Assembly: GCF_028747985.1 (NCBI RefSeq)
Contig: NZ_CP118108.1
Span: 1,493,501-1,557,500, forward strand
DNA length: 64,000 nucleotides
Reading direction: 5' to 3'
Source of the DNA: Paenibacillus urinalis
GTDB lineage: Bacteria > Bacillota > Bacilli > Paenibacillales > Paenibacillaceae
Below are positions 33,617-43,637 of the stretch, one piece after another. Made by a program: the position numbers and the translations under genes. Every line of letters starts with the position of its first letter. Position 1 is the first letter of the stretch. Below the pieces are notes generated by a model, which did not search any database, was not told the DNA's origin, and saw only the letters and a list, made by a program, of their open reading frames with translations.

Positions 33617-34276
33617 TTATTCCTTAATGACGAGACCAAATATTTTGGAGAACAGAAGTGCCTGTGCCGGTGCAATAATGCAGCCATGCAAATCCTCCAT
33701 GGTCACACCGAGGTTATAAAATTCCGTTTGGCTAAGATCAATGCCTTTTAGCTTCGCACCCGTGAACTGTGTACCGTCAATCATACAGCCGATGAGCTCA
33801 ATGCCGGCAAATTCGGAATGATAGAAATCCGACTTGATGAGCGAGCACTCCTGAAATGAGATGTTTTTCATGTTGGCAAAACGAAACGTTGCATAATCTC
33901 CGGCGCATTCTTGAAAAGATACATTTCGCATAGTTGCGGCGGTAAGGTCAATCCCGATAATTTTGCAATGCGTAAACTGAACTCGATGCAGGACAGAGTC
34001 GCTGAAGTTCACATTGGATAAATCACAGTTCTTGAAGACGACATCTGTTAATTCTGCATGCAGAAGAGAGGTGCTGCTAAAGGTGATGTTCTCGAATACC
34101 ATCTGATCAAATGTTACTTTCTCGGCGATGACATCCATGATCTCTTCCTCCTGACACATGGCCTGGCCATATTCAGCGCGATCCAGAATGGTGGAATCTG
34201 CAAGCTTAACCAATGAGAGCTGCTTAGGAAGCTTTGGTTTGGTGATTTTTATAGGTTTGGTTTCGGAATGGGACAT
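33617..34276 (-). CDS. pentapeptide-repeat protein
   Basis: 219 residues from ATG 34276 (GGAGG six bases upstream). About residues 70-195 form a run of A(D/N)LxX-type repeats (FENITFSSTSLLHAELTDVVF, LSNVNFSDSVLHRVQF, ATFRFANMKNISFQE), which build a right-handed beta-helix. The N-terminal part is basic and Pro-rich (TKPIKITKPKLPKQ). Some such proteins (Qnr, McbG) protect gyrase, but nothing here points to a target. Confidence 0.85.
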   Translation of the reverse strand: MSHSETKPIKITKPKLPKQLSLVKLADSTILDRAEYGQAMCQEEEIMDVIAEKVTFDQMVFENITFSSTSLLHAELTDVVFKNCDLSNVNFSDSVLHRVQFTHCKIIGIDLTAATMRNVSFQECAGDYATFRFANMKNISFQECSLIKSDFYHSEFAGIELIGCMIDGTQFTGAKLKGIDLSQTEFYNLGVTMEDLHGCIIAPAQALLFSKIFGLVIKE

Positions 34277-34534
34277 GATATTCCTCCGTTCATTAAATAA
34301 CTCAAGATACATACACATTGATTTTCATTGTATCAGAAATAGCAGCTTTAGCTGGTGAGTGACTGGCGTATCAGCTGAAATACGGGGTGAAGATTTGATT
34401 CAATCCAGTTATAATATGGGAACTGCCGTGTGGTTGAATCGATTGAATAAAATGAGAAAAAATGAAGTGCAGCCAGACTATACTTGTTCAAACTTGTTAG
34501 AGGTGCGTTCTTTGTTTATTTGAAGGGAGCTAAC

Positions 34535-34726
34535 ATGGTGATTATTCTCATCATTTTGTTTATTACTTTATTGGTTGCGCTATCGAATCGTTCCAGATTA
34601 AAAGACATGGAAGCCGATATGGAGGCAATCAAACGGAAGCTTAATATTGCGGATAAAGATACACCGCCCTCGGATGAAGAGATAGAAGCGGAACTGCAAC
34701 AAATGCATGAAGAAGATCAGAAATAA
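34535..34726 (+). CDS. tiny membrane protein with charged helix (63 aa)
   Basis: ATG 34535 after GAAGGGAG. One membrane helix (VIILIILFITLLVAL) then a charged coil-forming segment (RSRLKDMEADMEAIKRKLNI) and an acidic tail. Same layout as the gene at 21523. The gap 34277-34534 carries only its upstream region; nothing recognisable. Confidence 0.65.
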   Translation: MVIILIILFITLLVALSNRSRLKDMEADMEAIKRKLNIADKDTPPSDEEIEAELQQMHEEDQK

Positions 34727-34918
34727 ACATCTAAATTATAGATTACGAAATTAATGGAAATGATTAAAAAGTTCTAAATATCTCGTTAAATGTGATGGTT
34801 TTTTGTCTAATACCTATACAAGCTTCATCTTCAGGCCTAAACATTCGAAGATTAGGTATGAGCTTGTTATAATAGAGGATAATATCACCCAAGCATATAA
34901 ATGAGGGAGTTATGAACG

Positions 34919-35467
34919 ATGAAACAACAATTACTGACAGAATCATGGAAAACAGCATATAAGATGGCGGCTTCCTTCTTTAAGTCAAATTGGTCTCTTC
35001 GTGACTATCCGATTGAAATTATAAATCAAGAAATTCAACCTGAGTCAGACTCCTACTCCAAAAAGTATCCTTGGGACGCCAGGGTACTCAATTGGTACTG
35101 GATGCGAGGGGAAGGGGATACGAAGGAGGAGGCCTGCGCGAATCTGCAACGAAATTTTGACGCCTATCTAGCGCGCGGTGGAGAGCTTCCCAGACCGGGA
35201 AGCAAGGCAGGCATCGTATATGCAAGCGTAGATCAGATTAATGAGCTGGAGCCGGAAGGCATTATTTTTTTCAAAGAGATCTTTGGCTTGGAATACTACG
35301 GCATGTTCATTTCAGATGATGCATCCATGTTTGATTTTTGTGACTCTAAATTTGCCCTTCTCAAAAAAATCACACGCATTCAAGAGAAGTATGGAATTAC
35401 GGTCAGCGATGTAGAAGGACTTCGCATTGTGGGAATTCTTCAGCGCATGAAGGAAGCGGGGGTTTAG
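34919..35467 (+). CDS. hypothetical protein (182 aa)
   Basis: ATG 34919 with GAGGGAG about 11 bases upstream. Soluble. Contains WNWYWMRG-like aromatic text (VLNWYWMRGEGDTKEEAC) and a C-terminal alpha/beta part (FKEIFGLEYYGMFISDDASM). Not recognised. The following 297 bases (35468-35764) have no gene. Confidence 0.65.
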   Translation: MKQQLLTESWKTAYKMAASFFKSNWSLRDYPIEIINQEIQPESDSYSKKYPWDARVLNWYWMRGEGDTKEEACANLQRNFDAYLARGGELPRPGSKAGIVYASVDQINELEPEGIIFFKEIFGLEYYGMFISDDASMFDFCDSKFALLKKITRIQEKYGITVSDVEGLRIVGILQRMKEAGV

Positions 35468-35764
35468 TTCCCGTGTAGACCGATTGCCAGCCAGAGCAGG
35501 TTAAGTAAGAGTTGCTTCCTAACACACCTTGCAGATCATTCCCCATGGCGGGATCGTATTTTTTATAACCTTTCGGTCCTGCCACACATCTTAAGCTTCC
35601 CGCTCCATTCCGTTAACATTCACATAAATAACCTTCGTAATATCTAATTAGTCACAGTAACCTCGAACAATGTATTCCTACAGAATTATGCTTTTTCTAG
35701 AAGTAGCCACATGAAGACTGCCATGAAACTCCTATCTATCAACATCCCCGAGAAAGGTGATCGT

Positions 35765-36280
35765 ATGAAACAGTATGATTTTGATATCAAGCCAGGAATG
35801 ACCGGAACAGCAGGACTGCTGCACTCCATGGTGCGCTATAACTTTGAAAGATTAAAGAGGCAGGTCAAGGGACTTACACAAGAAGAAATCGACTACAAGG
35901 GTAAAGAAAGGAATCAAAACAGTATTGCGGAGCTGCTTCGTCATTTGTCCGTTGTCGATCTGAATTGGGTATATCGGCTGCAGTGTAAGGAGGTCCCTAA
36001 GGAGTGGATAGAGAAGCTGGGTCCAATGATAGATGAGAATGGTAAGCTTCCAGCAGTTCATCGTATTTCCGTGAGCACTTTAATCCAGGAATATGAGGGC
36101 ATACAAGATATGTTTGAGAACGTATGTATGAACATCAAGGAGAATCAGCTAGAAGATCAGGTGCCATTTGAGAATGGAAACACAGCCTCGATCCGTTGGG
36201 GAATATGGCATGTCGCCGATCACAGCCGTCATCACTATGCCCAAATTGTATCTATAAAAAAGCAGTTCCTTCGGGACTAA
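35765..36280 (+). CDS. DinB family protein
   Basis: 171 residues with four predicted helices. IAELLRHLSVVDLNWVYRL carries the first metal His, and IWHVADHSRHHYAQIVSIK carries the second and third, the DinB/DUF664 pattern. The family includes thiol-dependent S-transferases; the substrate is unknown. ATG 35765 has AAAGGTGAT upstream; upstream codons lack an SD. The cupin gene follows 19 bases later, so they probably form one unit. Confidence 0.82.
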   Translation: MKQYDFDIKPGMTGTAGLLHSMVRYNFERLKRQVKGLTQEEIDYKGKERNQNSIAELLRHLSVVDLNWVYRLQCKEVPKEWIEKLGPMIDENGKLPAVHRISVSTLIQEYEGIQDMFENVCMNIKENQLEDQVPFENGNTASIRWGIWHVADHSRHHYAQIVSIKKQFLRD

Positions 36281-36299
36281 GGGAGAGGTGTATTGCCTT

Positions 36300-36665
36300 A
36301 TGAAAATATATCACTTTGGTCCTGAACAGGGACGTCAGGTGACTGCATACGATAGCCATAATCTTAGTCTTACTGGTATTTTGCATCATTCGCATAACGT
36401 ACGTATGGCTTGTATGAGGCTTGGTCCAGAAGGACTTATCGGCATGCATCCGGCATCGACCCATCAATTGTTTCTTGTCATTGAAGGTGAAGGTATGGTG
36501 ACTGGGAGGGAAGGGTTACCATATCGAATCAAGCCAGGCTTCGCAGCCTTCTGGGAACAAGGTGAACATCATGAAACAAGAAGTCAATTAGGTCTAACCG
36601 CATTCGTAGTAGAAGGAGATCTATCAGACCTCAAAATGAAGGAAGTTGAATGGAGTAATGCCTGA
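36300..36665 (+). CDS. cupin domain protein (121 aa)
   Basis: Single cupin barrel: GLIGMHPASTHQLFLVIEGEG is motif 1 (with His/Gln in place of the full HxH set) and KPGFAAFWEQGEHHETRS is motif 2. The partial metal site suggests a binding rather than catalytic role, or an unusual metal set. ATG 36300 is the first Met; a GTG at 36288 overlaps the SD. Confidence 0.75.
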   Translation: MKIYHFGPEQGRQVTAYDSHNLSLTGILHHSHNVRMACMRLGPEGLIGMHPASTHQLFLVIEGEGMVTGREGLPYRIKPGFAAFWEQGEHHETRSQLGLTAFVVEGDLSDLKMKEVEWSNA

Positions 36666-36748
36666 GCGGCAGAAATACATAGAGAAAGAGTTCTGACTTG
36701 GCAGCTGAATATAGATCTCTTATATGACTAGATAGGGGGATTATACTA

Positions 36749-37342
36749 ATGCCGCTATTTCTAACGGCGAACGGACTGTATTCGAAGCACACAATGGCAC
36801 AATTTCTTAGTTTGCTTCCCCAGGTGAAGACAGATCTAACTGCTTGTATTATAACAACGGCGGATATTCAGTATAAAAATAAAAGCAAGCACGCGGTCAG
36901 AACAAAAGATTTGTTCTACGCCATTGGTTTTGCGAAGGTCGATTATGTGGATTTGGATACAGACCCTGCAAATTTATTGCTGAATTATGATGTTGTACAT
37001 ATTAATGGGGGGAACCCTTTATATCTGCTGGCTCGAGTTAAAGATTCCGGTGCGCATGAAATTCTGGCATTTATGCTGTCAGAAGGTAAGCTGGTATCTG
37101 GGCAAAGTGCAGGGGCTGCGATATTCGGAAGCACTATTCAGCATGCCGATATTCTTCATCCTGAATGGAACGAGACCCTGTTGACCGAATTTAGTGGACT
37201 CGGTGTGCTTCGAGCGGCAATTCTGCCTCATAGCAACCGATATCGTACAGCTTCCTATGAGACTGTCGTGAAGAAGGCGATGGAAGAGATTACGGATCCT
37301 ATTCTTTTTCTAGGTGACGGAGAATATATCATTCTTCCCTAA
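36749..37342 (+). CDS. peptidase S51-like (class I glutamine amidotransferase fold)
   Basis: 197 residues. VVHINGGNPLYLLARVK and LVSGQSAGAAIFG mark the S51 nucleophile elbow (Ser in QSAGA), as in dipeptidase E and cyanophycinase. LPHSNRY supplies the His. It may cleave short peptides with an N-terminal Asp or act on another amide. ATG 36749 follows AGGGGGA. The stop lies inside a 20-bp palindrome. Confidence 0.85.
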   Translation: MPLFLTANGLYSKHTMAQFLSLLPQVKTDLTACIITTADIQYKNKSKHAVRTKDLFYAIGFAKVDYVDLDTDPANLLLNYDVVHINGGNPLYLLARVKDSGAHEILAFMLSEGKLVSGQSAGAAIFGSTIQHADILHPEWNETLLTEFSGLGVLRAAILPHSNRYRTASYETVVKKAMEEITDPILFLGDGEYIILP

Positions 37343-37360
37343 GTAGATAATTATCTACTT
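37341..37360. promoter_or_regulatory. perfect 20-bp palindrome after the S51 gene
   Basis: AAGTAGATAATTATCTACTT is its own reverse complement. The pairing continues outward with CCCT/AGGG and CATTC/GAATG. No T-run follows, so it may be an operator or an RNA stem. Confidence 0.5.
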
Positions 37361-37376
37361 ATAAGGGAATGATCAG

Positions 37377-37402
37377 AACGGAGCGCAGTGCTCCGTTTTT
37401 TA
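37377..37402 (+). terminator. Rho-independent terminator
   Basis: AACGGAGC pairs with GCTCCGTT around GCAGT, followed by T residues. Confidence 0.85.
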
Positions 37403-37426
37403 ATTGGAAGAAAAATGAAGCTGTGG

Positions 37427-37442
37427 TTGTGCATTTGCACAA
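37427..37442. promoter_or_regulatory. putative CdaR operator upstream of gntP
   Basis: TTGTGCATTTGCACAA has 7-bp perfect arms. The same left half, TTGTGCA, with a weaker right half occurs upstream of cdaR at 57658-57673. Confidence 0.5.
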
Positions 37443-37549
37443 TAAAAATCGTCCGTTTATCAATATCTCTTAACTTCAATTCATCTTATACTGAAAGCGT
37501 ATTCAACAAGAAAGCGAATTCATAAATAAACATAAGGGGGCATACAAAG

Positions 37550-38848
37550 ATGGACGGATTAACCATCAGTTGGATCGGGGCGCTCGTCGGACTTGCCATT
37601 GCGATCATCCTCATCTTGAGAAAGCTGAATCCGGTGTATGCATTATTTCTGGGAGCCATAATTGGGTCATTGATTGGTGGAGCCAATCTGCAAGAAACGA
37701 TTGATGTGCTTGTTGGTGGAACACAAAGTGTTATGGGTACGGTTCTCCGGGTACTCGCCGCAGGGGTTCTGGCTGGCGTGATGATGGAGTCCGGTGCTGC
37801 CGAAACGATCGCGCAGGCGATTGTGAAGAAATTTGGCGGCGGAAAGGCGATTCTCGCCCTTGCTCTTGCCACAATGATTATTACAGCCGTAGGTGTATTT
37901 ATTCCAGTCGCAGTACTGATCGTTGCACCCATTGCCTTGTCAGTGGGTAACAAAATGGGCATTTCGAAGATTGCACTCTTGCTTGCGCTCTCAGGCGGGG
38001 GTAAAGCAGGGAATATCATTTCTCCTAATCCGAATACGATTGCAGCAGCAAACGGATTTAATTTAGATTTGAGTCAAGTCATGATCGCAGGATTCATTCC
38101 TGCTCTGTTTGGACTAGCAGTAACGGTCATTGTCGCATCCATGCTTAAAAATAAAGGTGTGATGGTATCTGCTGAAGAGGCGGTAAATGATGAAGAAGTG
38201 GATACATCCAAATATCCACCGCTCAAAACGGCTATTGTGGCACCGCTCGTAGCCGTCATCCTGCTGATGATTAACCCGATTGGTTCCATCTTGGGCATCG
38301 ATTTGCTTGCCAGCTTCAAAGTAGATGCGATGTTTATCCTGCCGATCGCAGGGATCATCGGGATGCTGGCGATGGGAAAAGCAAGCAAAATTCTGGACTA
38401 CTCTGCATCCGGACTTAATAAAATGACCGCAACGGTGCTCATTCTACTCGGTGCAGGCGGTATTGCGGGACTGATCTCGAACTCGGATCTATCCACACAG
38501 GTCGTGAGTATTATTGAAGCCTCCGGAATTTCCGGAACCTTCCTTGCACCGATTGCAGGTATTCTGATGGCGGCAGCCACAGCTTCAACCTCAACAGGCG
38601 TTATTCTGGCAACCGGATCATTTGGTGAAGCGATCCTGAATATGGGTACAGCACCTCTCGCAGCGGCAGCAATGGTCCACACAGGTGCTACTGTTATTGA
38701 CTCCCTGCCACAAGGTAACTATTTCCATGTTACGGCAGGAAGTATGAACATGTCGATTAAGCAGCGTATGGGACTTGTACCATATGAAGCGATTGTCGGT
38801 GGAACGATGACGATTGTAGCTACATTGCTCTACGGATTTTTCTTATAA
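37550..38848 (+). CDS. gntP: GntP-family permease (probable glycerate uptake)
   Basis: 432 residues, about 12 membrane helices. GntP marks are LFLGAIIGSLIGG near the N-terminus, IALLLALSGGGKAGNIISPNPNT (the conserved SPNPNT turn) and the C-terminal DSLPQGNYFHVTAGSM. The family imports gluconate, glycerate and other sugar acids with protons. Here the next gene is glycerate kinase, so glycerate is the likely substrate. ATG 37550 follows AAGGGGG. A palindrome at 37427-37442 may be the operator. Confidence 0.9.
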   Translation: MDGLTISWIGALVGLAIAIILILRKLNPVYALFLGAIIGSLIGGANLQETIDVLVGGTQSVMGTVLRVLAAGVLAGVMMESGAAETIAQAIVKKFGGGKAILALALATMIITAVGVFIPVAVLIVAPIALSVGNKMGISKIALLLALSGGGKAGNIISPNPNTIAAANGFNLDLSQVMIAGFIPALFGLAVTVIVASMLKNKGVMVSAEEAVNDEEVDTSKYPPLKTAIVAPLVAVILLMINPIGSILGIDLLASFKVDAMFILPIAGIIGMLAMGKASKILDYSASGLNKMTATVLILLGAGGIAGLISNSDLSTQVVSIIEASGISGTFLAPIAGILMAAATASTSTGVILATGSFGEAILNMGTAPLAAAAMVHTGATVIDSLPQGNYFHVTAGSMNMSIKQRMGLVPYEAIVGGTMTIVATLLYGFFL

Positions 38849-38890
38849 GGTGAAGTGAATATTATTAAATGAATTTATGAGGTGAGAGGG

Positions 38891-40030
38891 ATGAAACAAC
38901 CAACATTTTTGCTGGCGCCCGATTCTTTCAAAGAAAGCATGACGGCAAAGGAAGTCTGTGTAGCAATGGAATCAGGTTTGCGTAAAGCATTTCCGGATGC
39001 GAGCTACATCCACGTGCCGATGGCCGATGGCGGAGAAGGTACTGTTCAATCTCTCGTAGATGCAACCGGCGGTAGAATGGTGGAAAAAAAGGTCTCAGGG
39101 CCGTTAGGCGAAACGGTTGCTGCAAAATACGGAATTATGGGAGATGGTGTGACAGCTGCGATTGAGATGGCTTCTGCGAGTGGAATCCATCTTGTAACCA
39201 AGGAAACGAAAAATCCGCTCGTTACATCTACCTACGGCACCGGTGAATTGATTAAGGAATGTCTTGATCAAGGCATCAAGAAGATCATTATTGGGATTGG
39301 CGGCAGTGCGACGAATGATGGTGGTGCAGGTATGGCAGAGGCACTTGGTGTGAAGTTTCTGGATACGGAGGGGCACATACTCCCGCGGGGCGGAGGAAGT
39401 CTCGGTAAGCTTGCCACGATTGATACAAGTGAGCTTGATACACGCCTTGCAGATGTAGAGATCATTGTGGCTTGTGATGTGACAAATCCACTGTGTGGAG
39501 AAACGGGAGCCTCTCATGTTTTTGGACCGCAAAAAGGAGCAACACCTGAAATGGTACTCACACTCGATGCGAATCTTGCGAATTATGCAGCTGTGGTCAA
39601 AGAACAGCTCGGCAAAGATATTCGTGATATCCCTGGTGCAGGAGCAGCAGGCGGTCTTGGAGCAGGATTGCTTATCTTTACCCAGGCAACCCTGCAGCGT
39701 GGCATCGATATCGTGATTGAGTACACGGGGCTTCGCAGCAAGCTGGCATTGGCGGATTACTGTTTCACCGGAGAAGGCGGTATGGACTTCCAGACCAAAT
39801 TCGGCAAGACACCATATGGTGTTGCGAAGGCGGCCAAGCTGGAAGGTAAGAAAGTGATTGCACTGGCAGGGTATATCGGCGAAGGTGTTGAGGTGTTGTA
39901 CGAAGAAGGAATTGACGCAATCTTTGGCATCGTGCCAGGCGCTTCAGACATTGAGAAGCTGTTAGCTGAAGGACCTCAAAATGTGGAGAGAACCTGTGAG
40001 AACATTGGTCGAATTTTGAAGCTGGCTTGA
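38891..40030 (+). CDS. glxK: glycerate kinase
   Basis: 379 residues from ATG 38891 (GAGAGGG SD). Type I glycerate kinase (GarK/GlxK): LLAPDSFKESMTAKEVC at the start, VPMADGGEGTVQSLVDATGG, KIIIGIGGSATNDGGAGMAEALG, GAGAAGGLGAGL and CFTGEGGMDFQTKFGKTPYGVA. It phosphorylates D-glycerate to 2-phosphoglycerate, feeding glycolysis. It follows gntP by 42 bases and completes a two-gene glycerate operon. Confidence 0.95.
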   Translation: MKQPTFLLAPDSFKESMTAKEVCVAMESGLRKAFPDASYIHVPMADGGEGTVQSLVDATGGRMVEKKVSGPLGETVAAKYGIMGDGVTAAIEMASASGIHLVTKETKNPLVTSTYGTGELIKECLDQGIKKIIIGIGGSATNDGGAGMAEALGVKFLDTEGHILPRGGGSLGKLATIDTSELDTRLADVEIIVACDVTNPLCGETGASHVFGPQKGATPEMVLTLDANLANYAAVVKEQLGKDIRDIPGAGAAGGLGAGLLIFTQATLQRGIDIVIEYTGLRSKLALADYCFTGEGGMDFQTKFGKTPYGVAKAAKLEGKKVIALAGYIGEGVEVLYEEGIDAIFGIVPGASDIEKLLAEGPQNVERTCENIGRILKLA

Positions 40031-40120
40031 GCAATAATCCTGATTGACAAGCAGGATAAGGGCAGGGACTAGTGCAAGAGAATATGAGGCAATGGGCTGC
40101 ACAGATTCGAACTCTGTTAT

Positions 40121-40159
40121 GAAATAAGCAGCTGCCGTAACCCGGCAGCTGCTTATTTC
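40121..40159. terminator. bidirectional terminator
   Basis: A 16-bp perfect stem (40121-40136 with 40144-40159) between the convergent glxK and AraC-type genes. Confidence 0.88.
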
Positions 40160-40173
40160 TGTGGAAAGGTTCT

Positions 40174-41088
40174 TCAATCACCGAAATGCTCCTCTGCAGC
40201 AATTCGCTGGGAATGGATACGAAACTCGCTTGGCGTAATGCCTGTCCATCGCTTGAACTGACGGCTGAAATGCGCGTTGGTCTTGTATCCAAGCATCATC
40301 GCAATATGGTCAATATTCAAGTCTGTTTGTTTTAACAGCCGCTGAGCTTCGTTCAGAAGTGTTTCTGACAGAAACCTGCGCGGGGCTGTACCGTATACCT
40401 CCCGAAAGATTCGGTTGATCTGTGAAGGGCTAATCTTCAGCGACTTGGCGATGTCTTGGATCCAGGTTCGTTCGCTTTCCCTAACGTCACCATGAAGGTG
40501 GATATATCTTACGGAGTCCTCAATGTGCTCGGCAATTTGGTGGGCAATGGTCTCTTTTCTGGATAAGGTAACGGATACATTCTGGGATAACTGGCCAACC
40601 AGGGAGCCGAGCAGTTCGAATACGGCGGCATGAACCTTCATCTGTTTGGAGGAAGACAACGGCATGGATAAGTGCTCTCTGGCCAGATCATACAAGGTAC
40701 ACAGTGAAGAGGACAATCCTAAAGTGAGGCTCGAATTTGCCGGATAATAAATGTCCTTGCAGCGGTTGAGTTCTCTGCAGAAAGAGGTATCGTGTACGCT
40801 GAAATGAACGGATAAGTATGTGAAACCCTGCGGTCCGGCACCAGTGCAGGAGTGAGTCATACCCGGACGGATAAACAGAAGGTCTCCAATGGATTGACTG
40901 TACGACTGACCGTTGACCACCATGTTCATCTCACCGTCGAGCATCCAGTGAATTTCATACATGGAATGCTCATGAGACGGATACGTCCATTTGGAATCTA
41001 CTTGTCTTGCATGCAGTCCCAACAATTGAAAAGACATGCGAACATCAGGCAGACGGCCTAAATATACGGCTTCTGAAATTTTGGTCAC
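40174..41088 (-). CDS. AraC family transcriptional regulator
   Basis: 304 residues. N-terminal cupin sensor (SHEHSMYEIHWMLDGEMNMVVNGQ, IRPGMTHSC) and C-terminal double HTH (WIQDIAKSLKISPSQINRIFREVYGTAPRRFL and LNIDHIAMMLGYKTNAHFSRQFKRWTGITPSEFR). GTG 41088 with AAGGAGG six bases upstream. It is divergent from the sugar-acid operon at 41258, which it most likely controls in response to a sugar or sugar acid. Confidence 0.93.
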   Translation of the reverse strand: MTKISEAVYLGRLPDVRMSFQLLGLHARQVDSKWTYPSHEHSMYEIHWMLDGEMNMVVNGQSYSQSIGDLLFIRPGMTHSCTGAGPQGFTYLSVHFSVHDTSFCRELNRCKDIYYPANSSLTLGLSSSLCTLYDLAREHLSMPLSSSKQMKVHAAVFELLGSLVGQLSQNVSVTLSRKETIAHQIAEHIEDSVRYIHLHGDVRESERTWIQDIAKSLKISPSQINRIFREVYGTAPRRFLSETLLNEAQRLLKQTDLNIDHIAMMLGYKTNAHFSRQFKRWTGITPSEFRIHSQRIAAEEHFGD

Positions 41089-41257
41089 AGCTACCTCCTT
41101 GTAATGCTCTGTATTCCAAATACGGATAGATTTATCTTAACAGAAAAATAATGCGTGAAAAGGATAAGTTGCCGGAGTGATTAGTATATCGTCATGAATC
41201 ATCGCTGGTGTTAAGGTAGTGTTATCAACCCGGTAGGGAGATTGGGGGCAAGCTGTA

Positions 41258-42133
41258 ATGAGAATTATTCGATTTTTGGATGGACAACAGAAGTGGTTGG
41301 CAGCCGTTACGGATGATGAAAAAGCGTATCGTTTGCCGCAAGCAGATTTTATGACTTTAATTTATCAGGCAAAGGAGAAAGAGGTTACTCCGGTTCAATT
41401 GATTGAAAGCGCTCTTATACCGTTGAACAAGCTGACCGATGATTGGACTTCTCTGCACCTGACCACACCAGTGGAAGCTCCGGAAGTGTGGGCAGCGGGT
41501 GTTACTTATCAGCGGAGCCGGGAAGCGCGGAATTATGAAGCTACGGATGGAAAGTTGGATGCGGAAACTTTTTACGATAAGGTCTATGACGCAGAGAGAC
41601 CGGAGATTTTTTTTAAATCCACAGCAGCCAGGACTATTGGACCGAATGAGGCTGTCACGCTACGCAGCGATTCTACTTGGCAGATCCCGGAGCCTGAGCT
41701 TGGATTGGTGCTTGCCGCAGATGGCAGCATTGTGGGATACATCGCCGGAAATGACATGAGCTGCCGCGATATCGAGGGGGAAAACCCGTTGTATCTGCCA
41801 CAAGCCAAAATATGGCGCAATTCCTGTTCCATAGGTCCTGCTATTCGACTGGCAGAAACGGTCAAGAATCCATATGAATTCAGCATCGTCTGCCAGATCT
41901 ATCGCGATGAAGTAGTGGTTGTTAAAAGTGAAGCGAGTACGAGTGAATTAAACCGTAAGCTGGATGAACTGGTTTCCTTTTTGGCAAGGGATAACGATTT
42001 GTATGACGGTACGGTACTTTTGACAGGCACTAACATCGTGCCTCCGAATGATTTCACCCTTGAACCAGGAGACCGCATTGAAATATCCATAAGTGATATC
42101 GGGACACTAATCAATCCTGTCATTTCAAACTAG
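41258..42133 (+). CDS. FAH-family 2-keto-3-deoxy sugar-acid dehydratase (probable)
   Basis: 291 residues, similar in size to archaeal 2-dehydro-3-deoxy-arabinonate dehydratase. The C-terminal FAH domain has WQIPEPELGLVLAADG (metal-binding Glu pair), YIAGNDMSCRDIEGENPLYLPQAK and LYDGTVLLTGTNIVPPNDF. With a xylonate dehydratase and an aldehyde dehydrogenase in the same operon, the expected reaction is 2-keto-3-deoxy-pentonate to 2-oxoglutarate semialdehyde. ATG 41258 follows GGGGGCAAG. First gene of the island's catabolic operon. Confidence 0.82.
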   Translation: MRIIRFLDGQQKWLAAVTDDEKAYRLPQADFMTLIYQAKEKEVTPVQLIESALIPLNKLTDDWTSLHLTTPVEAPEVWAAGVTYQRSREARNYEATDGKLDAETFYDKVYDAERPEIFFKSTAARTIGPNEAVTLRSDSTWQIPEPELGLVLAADGSIVGYIAGNDMSCRDIEGENPLYLPQAKIWRNSCSIGPAIRLAETVKNPYEFSIVCQIYRDEVVVVKSEASTSELNRKLDELVSFLARDNDLYDGTVLLTGTNIVPPNDFTLEPGDRIEISISDIGTLINPVISN

Positions 42134-42154
42134 TTTAGAAGGAGGGTGAATGCG

Positions 42155-43621
42155 ATGAGCGCATTTCAGTTAGAGCAGACCTATAACAATTTTATTAACG
42201 GGGAATGGGTGAAACCAACATCCGGAATGACGGAACCGAGCATTAATCCGGCGAATCGAAAAGAAATTGTGGGTTATGTGCCCGCCTCGGGTGTAGAGGA
42301 CCTGAACAATGCAGTCACATCCGCAAAAGAAGCAGCAAAGGCCTGGCGGAACTTAACGGGTGCGGAACGGGGAAATTATCTTTTCCAAGCCGCAAATGTG
42401 CTGGAACGCCGGGCTGACGAGGTGGCGGAAGCCATGACCAGAGAAATGGGGAAAACATTCCCGGAAGCCAAAGGAGAAACGATGCGCGGCGTCGCCATTT
42501 TGAGATATTACGCAGGGGAAGGCATGCGAAAAACGGGTGATGTGATTCCCTCGACGGATAGAGAAGCACTAATGTTCACGACCCGTGTGCCACTTGGCGT
42601 AGTCGGTGTAATTGCACCTTGGAACTTTCCGGTGGCTATTCCCATCTGGAAAACAGCACCGGCATTGATCTATGGCAACACCGTTGTATTGAAGCCAGCT
42701 CAGGAAACGGCGGTTACAGCAGCCAAGGTTTTGGAATGTTTTGAGGAAGCCGGCATACCAGCTGGTGTTCTCAATCTCGTGAGCGGAAAAGGCTCGGTAA
42801 TCGGCTCTGCACTTGCTGAGCACCCCGATGTAAATGGAATAACGTTTACAGGGTCCAATGAAGTTGGGAAGCGGGTCGGTGCCGCTGCACTTGCTCGCGG
42901 AGCCAAGTATCAGCTTGAGATGGGTGGCAAAAACCCGATTATCATCGCGGCAGACGCTGATTTGGAATTGGCTGTTGAGGCCACCATCAGCGGCGGCTTG
43001 AAATCAACCGGTCAAAAATGCACAGCCACTAGTAAGGTCATTATTGAACGAAAAGTATACGATGCCTTTAAAGAAAAACTTCTGTCACAAATCCAGGAAA
43101 TCCGTTTTGGGGACGGCATGTCTTCAGGAAGCTGGATGGGGCCATGTGCTAGTGAAGGTCAGCTTAATACCGTGCTTGGTTACATTCAAAAAGGGCAGGA
43201 TGAAGGTGCCGTTCTGCTCGCTGGAGGAAAAAGACCGGACAATCCTGAGCTCGCAGAAGGATTTTATGTACAGCCGACGGTATTTGAAGGTGTCGAACCG
43301 CACATGTCCATTGCCCGGGAAGAAATATTCGGACCGGTCCTGGCCTTGATTCCGGTGGATTCCTTGGAAGAGGCCATCGCGCTCGCAAATGACAGTGATT
43401 ATGGTTTGAGTGCTTCAATCTATACACAAAACGTCGGGGCCATGCTCTCCTTCATCCGGGATATGGATGCCGGACTCGTAAGAATTAATGCGGAAACTGC
43501 TGGCGTAGAACTGCAGGCACCGTTCGGTGGAATGAAGATGTCAAGCTCGCATTCCAGAGAACAGGGGCAAGCGGCCATCGAGTTTTTTACGGCGATCAAA
43601 ACAGTCTTTGTGAAGTCATAA
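42155..43621 (+). CDS. aldehyde dehydrogenase, probable 2-oxoglutarate semialdehyde dehydrogenase
   Basis: 488 residues, full ALDH fold. [31 protein letters not shown] (NAD site), [18 protein letters not shown] (general base Glu) and [15 protein letters not shown] (catalytic Cys), then [10 protein letters not shown]. It would oxidise the semialdehyde made by the preceding FAH enzyme to 2-oxoglutarate. ATG 42155 has AAGGAGG eight bases upstream. Substrate assignment is from context. Confidence 0.88.
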   Translation: MSAFQLEQTYNNFINGEWVKPTSGMTEPSINPANRKEIVGYVPASGVEDLNNAVTSAKEAAKAWRNLTGAERGNYLFQAANVLERRADEVAEAMTREMGKTFPEAKGETMRGVAILRYYAGEGMRKTGDVIPSTDREALMFTTRVPLGVVGVIAPWNFPVAIPIWKTAPALIYGNTVVLKPAQETAVTAAKVLECFEEAGIPAGVLNLVSGKGSVIGSALAEHPDVNGITFTGSNEVGKRVGAAALARGAKYQLEMGGKNPIIIAADADLELAVEATISGGLKSTGQKCTATSKVIIERKVYDAFKEKLLSQIQEIRFGDGMSSGSWMGPCASEGQLNTVLGYIQKGQDEGAVLLAGGKRPDNPELAEGFYVQPTVFEGVEPHMSIAREEIFGPVLALIPVDSLEEAIALANDSDYGLSASIYTQNVGAMLSFIRDMDAGLVRINAETAGVELQAPFGGMKMSSSHSREQGQAAIEFFTAIKTVFVKS

Positions 43622-43637
43622 ACTGTGGGAGGCTACC

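Noticed and set aside
39765..40292. 175-codon minus-strand frame across the glxK end
   Set aside because: Antisense to glxK and running through the terminator; no family features.
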